Of a stretch of 29,828 nt of DNA, positions 24,421 to 29,828 are shown piece by piece (position 1 is the first letter of the stretch; every line of letters starts with the position of its first letter). The DNA is from CBDUQP01 sp965369385. Its GTDB lineage: Bacteria; Planctomycetota; Phycisphaerae; SM23-33. The position numbers and the translations under genes are program-made. Under the pieces are notes generated by a model. That model worked only from the letters and a program-made list of their open reading frames with translations. It had not been told where the DNA came from and ran no database searches. The stretch spans positions 1 through 29,828 of the forward strand of contig CBDUQP010000026.1 in NCBI GenBank assembly GCA_965369385.1. The letters are read 5' to 3'.

Positions 24421-24791
24421 TCGCGACAAGCGCAGTCACATATTAACATATTGACCGCGGATGGCTAAAACGCTGCATGGGATTTGGTCTAGAATTTTGC
24501 AGCCGGCCTGAATCACGCAACAAACTACCAAAAACGTTGCGTATTTTGCGTCTTTTGGACAACGCTCGCGGTTTTGCATTTCGGTGCAATGCAAATCAAA
24601 ATAGATACTTACGTCTACGCATTTTGCAATAATGTGAAAAAACCATCTACGCAACACCTCTATTTCACATTTCTTCCATATTTTCAAGAAATGGCCGACG
24701 CTTTTGTCGAATCATCAACTCCTCCCGCCTGCCTGCGCAAAGCGATGCAGATGGGAGAAGAGTTACATGATTTCTTTGGCAGGTAGTTAGA

Positions 24792-25535
24792 TCAGATGGT
24801 CACAATGCCGTGCTGTATCGCATATCTCATCAGTCCAGCAATTGAGTCGACTTCACACTTGCGATAGGTATTGTAGCGATGGTTCTCCACGGTCTTTGAA
24901 CTGATGTGCAGGTTTCGGCCGATCTCCTTGCTGCTCATGCCTTCGCACAACAGTTGGACTATCTCAACTTCTCTTCGGCTGAGTTCCAACCTGGGCAGAC
25001 GACGACCGCCACTTTCTTCAGAACCAGTTGTGGATATGTCGTTTACGAGAAGTTCCGCAACATCTGAAGACAAGTACACCTTCCGATGGGCCGCCATATC
25101 TATGGCCTTCACAAGCTCACTCGGGTCGGCGTCGAGATCCACATATGCCTTCGCGCCAGTCCGCAGAGCCGCATATACCTGCCCGCGACTCACCTGCTCC
25201 GACAGGATAACCAGGGGGATACTTCTGGGTATCCTCGCAAGTGAATCCTGGATTCGCTTGAACGTCCCAAAAGGCCCGGCACCTGACAGAAGAAGCACTA
25301 TCGCATCACATCCAGCGTAGCTTTCATCTTCGAATAAGTGCTCGAATTCTTCAGGAGTTGCGAGCGATTCGGACACGACAATCCCGTTACCGACAAGCAT
25401 TCCCTCAACCGCTCGACGAACTATGCGCTTTCCCCCGACAAGTACAATTCTGCACTTACACAGAACCACTTGCTCAGCTTCCACGCCCGTTGCTAAATCG
25501 GAATAAGGCCAGTCAACGCTTGTGCACTCCGCCAT
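24792..25535 (-). CDS. LuxR/NarL-type regulator with degenerate (pseudo-) receiver
   Basis: The 247-residue product has a receiver-like domain (about 28-150) and a C-terminal LuxR helix-turn-helix (LELSRREVEIVQLLCEGMSS, then KEIGRNLHISSKTVENHRYN, about 183-222). The receiver has lost its phosphorylation chemistry: the acidic pair is Gly34-Gly35 in VLVGGKR, the phospho-acceptor region reads AIVLLLSGAG around Leu82-Ser84, and the lysine near the end is replaced in AYVDLDAD. It is therefore likely regulated by something other than phosphorylation, such as dimerisation or a ligand. AGGTGG with 6-nt spacing precedes the ATG at 25533..25535. Target genes are unknown. Confidence 0.85.
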   Translation of the reverse strand: MAECTSVDWPYSDLATGVEAEQVVLCKCRIVLVGGKRIVRRAVEGMLVGNGIVVSESLATPEEFEHLFEDESYAGCDAIVLLLSGAGPFGTFKRIQDSLARIPRSIPLVILSEQVSRGQVYAALRTGAKAYVDLDADPSELVKAIDMAAHRKVYLSSDVAELLVNDISTTGSEESGGRRLPRLELSRREVEIVQLLCEGMSSKEIGRNLHISSKTVENHRYNTYRKCEVDSIAGLMRYAIQHGIVTI

Positions 25536-25941
25536 CGTAAACCACCTTCGGAACTACCATAGCCATACGCCTCCGTGTCGATCTGATGCCGGCCGCCCTG
25601 CCGGAATGTGTGCCCCGTAACAATGCACCCTTTAACAACCGCCCACGTCCAATATCACTTGCCTGCACAGGTGATGAGGAATTATACCCATGAACACCTG
25701 TCTCGTCAGCGAAGTCCTGCATATGCCTCTAAAACTGACAAGAAGGAACATTACAAACCAATTCGCCGACATTCCCGGCATCGTGCATCATGCGCCCCAT
25801 GGAGCCAACGTATTGAGCGATATCCGCATAGCTTACGGGCCGTTCACGCTCGTGCACCACAACCATGATATCTCGACCGACGAACCCGGCCCCTGCCGCG
25901 AGCACTTGCGCCACAAAGATTTATCGACAGACACTTGTGAC
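25536..25941. other. Intergenic region before the tRNA, possible small ORF
   Basis: A plus-strand frame from ATG 25690 to 26004 (104 codons) has an AGGA motif 9 nt upstream and fairly gene-like codons, but its last third overlaps the tRNA promoter and its stop lies in the tRNA D-arm. It resembles no known family. It may be a relic or a real short gene with a sloppy 3' end. Confidence 0.35.
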
Positions 25942-25970
25942 TTGACACACCAGGGGACTGACGTTACATT
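25942..25970 (+). promoter_or_regulatory. Sigma-70 promoter of the tRNA-Val gene
   Basis: TTGACA (25942..25947) and TACATT (25965..25970) are separated by exactly 17 nt, and the tRNA begins 11 nt after the -10 box. This is close to the housekeeping consensus. Confidence 0.8.
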
Positions 25971-25981
25971 GTTCCGCTCAC

Positions 25982-26055
25982 GGGCCGTTAGCTCAGTTGG
26001 CTAGAGCGCCTGCTCGACACGCAGGAGGTCACTGGTTCAAGTCCAGTACGGCCCA
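25982..26055 (+). tRNA. tRNA-Val (anticodon GAC)
   Basis: All arms fold: acceptor GGGCCGT with ACGGCCC (7 pairs), D-arm GCTC/GAGC, anticodon stem CCTGC/GCAGG with loop TCGACAC (anticodon GAC at loop positions 34-36), variable loop of five bases and T-arm ACTGG/CCAGT with TTCAAGT. The discriminator is A (26055) and CCA is not encoded. Position 33 is C instead of the near-universal U. The gene is read on the plus strand and is the insertion site of the integrase island to its right. The integrase frame runs into it from the other strand. Confidence 0.93.
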
Positions 26056-27301
26056 TTTGATGCGGTTGCGTGCTTTCGCACGTAGTCGCATCTTTTCGTA
26101 TAGGCTTGCACGTCCAAGAGTTAGAATTTCGGCCTTTTTCACCATGCGAGGCGGTGCGAGGCGAAACGGCTGTGTACTGCACCTGATTCTGCACCGCTTT
26201 TTCGTAGTGATCATCCGTAACCTGCAGATAATGCTTCGCAGCCACCTGCGGACTGTTGCCAATCCACTCGCACACAACCTGCACCGGAAATTCCTCAGCC
26301 AGTTCCGTCTCGCAAGATGCCCGGCAGTTCTGGAAGAGCTTCGGCCAAGGCGTCAGCCCCGCCCGCTTCACAGCCTGCACAATGACCTTGCGATACATCT
26401 GAGCAGCATTCTTGAATTGCGGGCAGCAGAAGACCTCCCCTGACTCGGCCTGCTCGAAGGCGTCGCGCAGATACGGATACAAAGTCGGGAAGATCGGCAC
26501 AACTCGAATCCCGGCCTTCTCGTGATGCTCCGTCTTCCTGGCGTGAACGATGAACCGCATCTTCTCCCAGTTGACGTCCTCCCACTTCAGACGCTCAATC
26601 TCCGACGGACAGCGAAGTCCGCCATATCGAGCCAGAGCAAAGACAAGCCGCCACTTCGCATTTGGGCAGCACTCCAAGACGGCCTCCGTCTCCGCCTGCG
26701 TGACGAAATAGCTACGCCTGCGATTCTCGCGGACAATAGTAGACTGCCCGGCAAACGGATTCTCGGTAATATGTTTCTTTCGGACAGCGGCTCGGAAGAA
26801 CTGCTTGGCAATGCCCAATCGACGCCGCACAGTGTTATCCGCCAAACCCTCGTCCGTCTTCAGGAATATCCGAAAACCGTCAGCGTCTCCGAAAGTGATT
26901 TCATTCAAGGCCTTAGACTTGCCAAAGAACGCAAGCAGGTTCCGCTTCGTGTGGCCGTATACGGTTGCCGTCGCCTTCTTCACATCCTTTCGGCCATCCA
27001 CATAGCTCACCAACCACTCACCCAGAATCGGACATCCGCAGTACTCCTGCGCATCGATGAGTCCAACTCGCCCCATGCGTTCCCGCAGACGTTTCGGCAA
27101 TGAACTAACCCACTCAGCCGTCGTGCCATTTGGAGAAGTGCCCGTCGTCTTACAGGCAATCAGGTCTTCAATATACCCCTTGGCAGACGTGGCCTGCCTG
27201 GCCGTGACCTTGCCAAGGCGAATCGACTTCCTGCTACCATCGTCAGCAACGAATTGAATCACCCGCCGCCCGGTTTCCTTATCGTGTGTAATGCTTGCCA
27301 T
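25988..27301 (-). CDS. Tyrosine recombinase (phage-type integrase) of the tRNA-Val island
   Basis: The 437-residue product has an N-terminal arm-binding part, a SAM-like core-binding domain (about 90-185) and a catalytic domain. Seen are Arg230 in ARYGGLRCPSE, Arg327 in QNCRASCETELA, Asn349 where a His/Trp is usual (EWIGNS) and the nucleophile Tyr358 in AKHYLQVTD. The first His of the HxxR box is Gln324. From memory, this form is common in planctomycete integrases. The start at ATG 27299..27301 has AAAGG 8 nt upstream; the frame runs open to 27370. The last 22 codons (MGRTGLEPVTSCVSSRRSSQ and after) are the antisense of the tRNA, a known consequence of integration at a tRNA 3' end. Confidence 0.9.
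   Translation of the reverse strand: MASITHDKETGRRVIQFVADDGSRKSIRLGKVTARQATSAKGYIEDLIACKTTGTSPNGTTAEWVSSLPKRLRERMGRVGLIDAQEYCGCPILGEWLVSYVDGRKDVKKATATVYGHTKRNLLAFFGKSKALNEITFGDADGFRIFLKTDEGLADNTVRRRLGIAKQFFRAAVRKKHITENPFAGQSTIVRENRRRSYFVTQAETEAVLECCPNAKWRLVFALARYGGLRCPSEIERLKWEDVNWEKMRFIVHARKTEHHEKAGIRVVPIFPTLYPYLRDAFEQAESGEVFCCPQFKNAAQMYRKVIVQAVKRAGLTPWPKLFQNCRASCETELAEEFPVQVVCEWIGNSPQVAAKHYLQVTDDHYEKAVQNQVQYTAVSPRTASHGEKGRNSNSWTCKPIRKDATTCESTQPHQMGRTGLEPVTSCVSSRRSSQLS
26035..26055. other. Probable attachment site (attL) at the tRNA 3' end
   Basis: The 3' end of the tRNA (T-arm and acceptor) is the usual crossover site of tRNA-targeting integrases, and the integrase lies directly next to it. 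The matching right end (attR) should be a direct repeat of this segment and must lie beyond the window. Exact core bounds cannot be seen. Confidence 0.55.
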
Positions 27302-27305
27302 CGTT

Positions 27306-27512
27306 CTAACCTTTCTTCCGCTTACGGCGAATGACGACCTCAAGGCCGAGATAGTCTGCCAATCGCTCAACCGCCTCCATGCTTAGCCCAACCTTCTGCT
27401 GCATGAAATTGCACAAGTGCGGCTCGGCTATGCCCGTCTCTTTCGAGATACGATAGCGTGTCTTTCCACTGGCCTCGATCATCTCTCGCAACTGTTCGAA
27501 TACATAGCTCAT
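27306..27512 (-). CDS. Xre-type helix-turn-helix regulator
   Basis: The 68-residue product is one HTH domain: FEQLREMIEASGKTRYRISK, then ETGIAEPHLCNFMQQKVGLS, MEAVERLADYLGLEV and a basic end (RRKRKKG). It is like Cro/C1 repressors of mobile elements and probably controls integrase or island genes. Its stop is 4 nt before the integrase ATG, so they are probably co-transcribed. Its ribosome binding site is weak (GGA close to the ATG). Confidence 0.82.
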   Translation of the reverse strand: MSYVFEQLREMIEASGKTRYRISKETGIAEPHLCNFMQQKVGLSMEAVERLADYLGLEVVIRRKRKKG

Positions 27513-27569
27513 TCCAGATATTGTACATATACTTATTCAACAGTAAAGCATCTTCGCGATTCAAATCCC

Positions 27570-27794
27570 CTATTCTTCGGCCGCCTTGACGCTCTTCGTC
27601 TGGCTCCTGATCCACCGTCGCAAATCTTCAACCGAGTAGCGAACCGCTCGGCCGATGCGGACGCATGACACCTCGCCGGTGTCGGTCAACTCCCACAGCT
27701 TCCTTGGCGAAATCGCCAGGGCCTGTGCCGCATCCCGTGGATTCAAGAGCAGCGGCTTTGGACGACCCTCTTGCTCTGGATTCAAATCAATCAT
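27570..27794 (-). CDS. Excisionase-like helix-turn-helix protein
   Basis: The 74-residue product has the MerR/Xis winged-helix layout: LLNPRDAAQALAISPRKLWE, then LTDTGEVSCVRIGRAVRYSV and EDLRRWIRSQ. Such proteins act as recombination directionality factors or small DNA-binding regulators. AAGGA is 8 nt before the ATG. The ATG overlaps the stop of the upstream membrane protein gene by 4 nt, so the two are coupled. It is the natural candidate for the Xis of this island. Confidence 0.8.
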   Translation of the reverse strand: MIDLNPEQEGRPKPLLLNPRDAAQALAISPRKLWELTDTGEVSCVRIGRAVRYSVEDLRRWIRSQTKSVKAAEE

Positions 27795-28165
27795 GATTGG
27801 CGTCCTTTTCTGATTCTCTTGTCGCGTTCATCCTCTTCCTTCTCCATACAAGTCTTTCGTCTGTTGCCAGAAGAGTCGGCTTCCAAGGTCCGGGCACTTC
27901 GCTTTCGGAAGAGCGTGCAGATTCCGGCAATCAAGATCACCGCAAGAATGGCTACTCCAAGTGCTGCATAAGGCAATACCAGCACTTTGACCTCGAACTC
28001 GCCTGTTGATGAAAGCATATCCTTCATGCCAATCATGCAGAGAAGAGCAACGCAGACCGACAGGACCAGGCGACTGTTGCCGTCGTACGACAGGCCAGCC
28101 TTCAAGCTATGGTCTATCACCACGAAGAGGACGACGAAGATCGCGATGCAAATCACATATTCCAT
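27791..28165 (-). CDS. Small membrane protein with three helices, unrecognised
   Basis: The 124-residue product has hydrophobic helices at about 3-17, 33-48 and 61-86 and a charged C-terminal tail (KEEDERDKRIRKGRQS). AAGGA lies 7 nt before the ATG. It sits between the second membrane gene and the excisionase-like gene, overlapping the latter by 4 nt. No family is recognised. With the neighbouring membrane protein it may form a membrane part of the vWA/Hsp70 module. Confidence 0.65.
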   Translation of the reverse strand: MEYVICIAIFVVLFVVIDHSLKAGLSYDGNSRLVLSVCVALLCMIGMKDMLSSTGEFEVKVLVLPYAALGVAILAVILIAGICTLFRKRSARTLEADSSGNRRKTCMEKEEDERDKRIRKGRQS

Positions 28166-28178
28166 GTTTGCTTCCTTT

Positions 28179-28460
28179 CTATCTGATAGCGTTCATCAGG
28201 CATCCCAGAGCAATGTCGGCCAACGTGAGAATTCCCAAGCTGATGATGAGTCTGCCTTTCTCGGAGAGTCGCTTTGAGACGCGGCCGCCGACGGCCCCGG
28301 TCATTCCATCCACCAGCGGCCTGCCGACCTTGTCGAACGCTGCAAGCCAGTCGAAGTGTTTCCACGTCAGGATCAAGCGGATCACAAGAAAGAACGCTAT
28401 ATTGGCCATCCCGAGATGGACCAAGTAGAGCACAGCGATTATCGGATTGAGAATTATCAT
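28179..28460 (-). CDS. Small membrane protein, YggT-like layout
   Basis: The 93-residue product has a long N-terminal hydrophobic part (about 4-32) followed by RLILTWKHFDWLAAFDKVGR, PLVDGMTGAVGG and a second helix (about 72-90). The short helix-RxxLtW-loop-RPLvD-helix layout recalls YggT-family proteins, but the match is weak. AGGA with 7-nt spacing precedes the ATG. It lies 17 nt after the vWA gene and 13 nt before the next membrane gene, so it belongs to the same operon. Confidence 0.6.
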   Translation of the reverse strand: MIILNPIIAVLYLVHLGMANIAFFLVIRLILTWKHFDWLAAFDKVGRPLVDGMTGAVGGRVSKRLSEKGRLIISLGILTLADIALGCLMNAIR

Positions 28461-28477
28461 TGGACTTTCCTATGCTC

Positions 28478-29200
28478 CTATACCGGCCGAATCTGGTTGG
28501 CCATGGATTCGTACTTTCTGATTAGTTGAGTAGTGTCTCCGATGAAGCAATAGCGGGGCTGGCCGTTTTCGTCCCGAGAGGCTATCCTCTTGAGCATCTT
28601 CTCGTCGACCAGACCGGGGCTTCCAGCAATGCCGATGCACTCAATAATCACACCAGCATGCTTGAGTCGGCCCGCGACCTTCACCGGATCACCGCCACCG
28701 TTATGCTCGCCATCAGTCAGCATGATGATTCGTCGAGTGATATTGCTGCCTGCATTTGGGGCAGCGATGTACTGTGAAGCTTGAACGTTCGACTCCATGA
28801 AGAGTTCACTGAAGACTCTTCCCAGAAGGCCTTTCGACGTTTCTGGCACCTGAGAGCTGAACAACTGTCGCTCAGCCGCTTCAAGAGCGGCCGTGAAGTT
28901 GGTCCCTCCATCGGGGCTGCTGCACTTTCGAAGGGACTCACATAACGCCCGTGAGCCCGAGCCGACTCTGACGGGGCCGTGGAGAGTTTTCGCCTCCCCG
29001 CTAAAGACGATGATCCCCAAGTTATCATCGGGGAATGACTGTGCCTTGGCCTCGATGAGACGCGTGTTGGCTTCAATCGCACCTATCTTGCGGGATGGCG
29101 TGTAGTCACAAGCTTCCATCGAGGGAGAGAAGTCTATCAGAACGATAATCAACTCCTTCACCTTGGCCCTTACTCTCTTTGCTGCGTTCAAGTATTTCAT
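28478..29200 (-). CDS. von Willebrand factor A (vWA) domain protein with intact MIDAS
   Basis: The 240-residue product is essentially one vWA domain. The metal-ion-dependent adhesion site is complete: DFSPS (Asp23, Ser25, Ser27), Thr100 in DGGTNF and Asp163 in MLTDGEHNGG. It has no signal peptide or membrane helix and should be cytoplasmic. In bacteria such stand-alone vWA proteins act with chaperones or AAA/kinase partners (for example in TerY or MoxR systems). AGGTGA lies just before the ATG. The Hsp70-like gene ends 11 nt upstream, which argues for a joint function. Confidence 0.88.
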   Translation of the reverse strand: MKYLNAAKRVRAKVKELIIVLIDFSPSMEACDYTPSRKIGAIEANTRLIEAKAQSFPDDNLGIIVFSGEAKTLHGPVRVGSGSRALCESLRKCSSPDGGTNFTAALEAAERQLFSSQVPETSKGLLGRVFSELFMESNVQASQYIAAPNAGSNITRRIIMLTDGEHNGGGDPVKVAGRLKHAGVIIECIGIAGSPGLVDEKMLKRIASRDENGQPRYCFIGDTTQLIRKYESMANQIRPV

Positions 29201-29211
29201 GTTCTTTCACC

Positions 29212-29828
29212 TCAGCTCGTATGAGCAGTCGTGTAGTCGACTTGAAGTTGAGACCTCTTATTGCTGACAGTATCCCTGGCCGAGGCCAACAGTAGTCCAT
29301 CCTTATCCAAGTCAAACGTGATCTCGATGCGATTGACGACATCAGGACGGGAGGGAATGTGCTCCAAGTCAAAGTGACCGAGAGCCATGCAGCCGTCAGT
29401 CTTCTCGCCTTCACGTCCCTGCAGTATCTCGATCCTCACGTCAGTCTGGCCTAGCTCAGCGAGCTTGAAGTTTCGCGTCTGGATAGAAGGTACGGGAGTG
29501 TCCTTGGCGAGAATCTCACAGCATACCGACTGCTGTTGTTCGTCAAGAACCGAGACACCGACAGCACAACTCAGGATATCCCGCATGTAGTAGCCGATGG
29601 ACGGCAGTGTGACCGAACCCACTTGATAGCTTCTGTTGTCGCGTTCGTACTGAAGCCTGCCTGCAATCGCTGCCCCGAGTGCCGCTGCACAATGAGCTTC
29701 ACAATTGCTGGTCACAGTCTTGCCGCTGGCCTCTTCCAGCCTGCGCACCACCATGGGCATCATTGCCCCGCCGCCGATCGGATAGATAGCGTCGATATCC
29801 GACCATTCAAGCCCGGCTTCCTTGAGCG
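29212..29828 (-). CDS. Hsp70/DnaK-like protein, C-terminal part (cut by window edge)
   Basis: The frame enters from the window edge as LKEAGLEWSDIDAIYPIGGG and continues AMMPMVVRRLEEASGK, equivalent to the DnaK segment AGL...DID.v.lVGG.tRMP.v...l...fGK at the end of the nucleotide-binding domain. NCEAHCAAALGAAIAG replaces the usual NPDEAVA.GAA. It then continues with a divergent beta-rich substrate-binding-type domain (SCAVGVSVLDEQQ, then FDLEHIPSRPDVVNRIEITF and DKDGLLLASARDT). It lacks the long alpha-helical lid of DnaK and ends soon after that domain. About 205 residues are visible; the ATPase start lies outside. This is a specialised, not housekeeping, Hsp70. Confidence 0.8.
   Translation of the reverse strand, partial: LKEAGLEWSDIDAIYPIGGGAMMPMVVRRLEEASGKTVTSNCEAHCAAALGAAIAGRLQYERDNRSYQVGSVTLPSIGYYMRDILSCAVGVSVLDEQQQSVCCEILAKDTPVPSIQTRNFKLAELGQTDVRIEILQGREGEKTDGCMALGHFDLEHIPSRPDVVNRIEITFDLDKDGLLLASARDTVSNKRSQLQVDYTTAHTS

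Larger units (their letters stand above)
24252..24791. other. Intergenic region with repeat arm and AT-rich part
   Basis: It holds the right inverted-repeat arm (24341..24392), a palindrome (24403..24420) and then 350 AT-rich bases. A plus-strand frame to 24786 ends just before the convergent LuxR gene but begins with TTG without a ribosome binding site, so I do not call it a gene. Confidence 0.45.
26056..29828. mobile_element. Integrated island, left part (continues past the window)
   Basis: From the tRNA onwards all genes are on the minus strand and tightly spaced: Hsp70-like, vWA, two small membrane proteins, excisionase-like HTH, Xre-type HTH and integrase. Integrase next to the tRNA plus an Xis-like gene are standard for an integrative element. 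The right end is not in the window. Confidence 0.7.

Noticed and set aside
24574..24786. Plus-strand frame of 70 codons before the LuxR gene
   Set aside because: It starts with TTG without a ribosome binding site, is AT-rich and looks random in composition.
25690..26004. Plus-strand frame of 104 codons before the tRNA
   Set aside because: Codon choice is fairly gene-like and AGGA lies 9 nt upstream, but it runs across the tRNA promoter and stops inside the tRNA. I mention it within the intergenic entry rather than as a gene.

Overview
The window reads as chromosomal DNA of a planctomycete, most likely of the Phycisphaerae type. The evidence is indirect: a small basic protein of the kind annotated in Planctomycetes, Verrucomicrobia and Chlamydiae (8229..8447), a neighbouring membrane-anchored protein with an ALFEVI-type N-terminus, an integrase with a planctomycete-like degenerate active site, and many short GC-rich palindromic repeats between genes. 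No taxonomic search could be run.

Layout. At 1-3.5 kb are the start of a VOC/glyoxalase-like gene, a 25-bp REP-like inverted repeat, a GT39/PMT-type membrane glycosyltransferase and a decayed MFS transporter that kept only its two ends. At 3.5-8.5 kb are a CYTH protein, a doubtful small ORF, an exported LPP20-like protein followed by an MFS transporter, the ALFEVI-type membrane protein and the small basic protein. A repeat-bearing non-coding stretch follows (8448-9107), then a class I/II aminotransferase.

From 10.4 to 17.8 kb lies the metabolic core, a compact plus-strand type II fatty-acid/polyketide-like cluster. It holds a FabZ-like dehydratase, an elongated acyl carrier protein, a second FabZ-like dehydratase, a ketosynthase homologue that has lost every catalytic residue, an intact ketosynthase overlapping it by 4 nt, a membrane-anchored alpha/beta hydrolase and a GH3-family acyl-adenylating enzyme. 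The inactive/active ketosynthase pair resembles KS-CLF heterodimers. An MBL/beta-CASP nuclease (TTG start coupled to the GH3 stop), a Rossmann/DUF2520 protein and a FolD with an altered catalytic lysine position complete the strand run to 21.1 kb.

From 21.3 to 25.5 kb are regulators on the minus strand (a single-domain response regulator, a short sigma-70 factor and a LuxR-type regulator with a pseudo-receiver), interleaved with repeats: a 276-bp TIR-bounded MITE-like element, several copies of an 18-bp palindrome, and a perfect 52-bp inverted repeat bracketing a plus-strand two-TM gene.

At 25.98 kb a tRNA-Val(GAC) with its own consensus promoter marks the left end of an integrated island. 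The tyrosine integrase reads backwards into the tRNA. Upstream of it on the same strand follow an Xre-type HTH protein, an excisionase-like HTH protein, two small membrane proteins, a vWA (MIDAS) protein and an Hsp70-like protein cut by the window edge. This Hsp70-vWA-membrane module is the best candidate for an undescribed accessory (possibly defence or stress) system here; the dead/active ketosynthase cluster is the best candidate for unusual metabolism.
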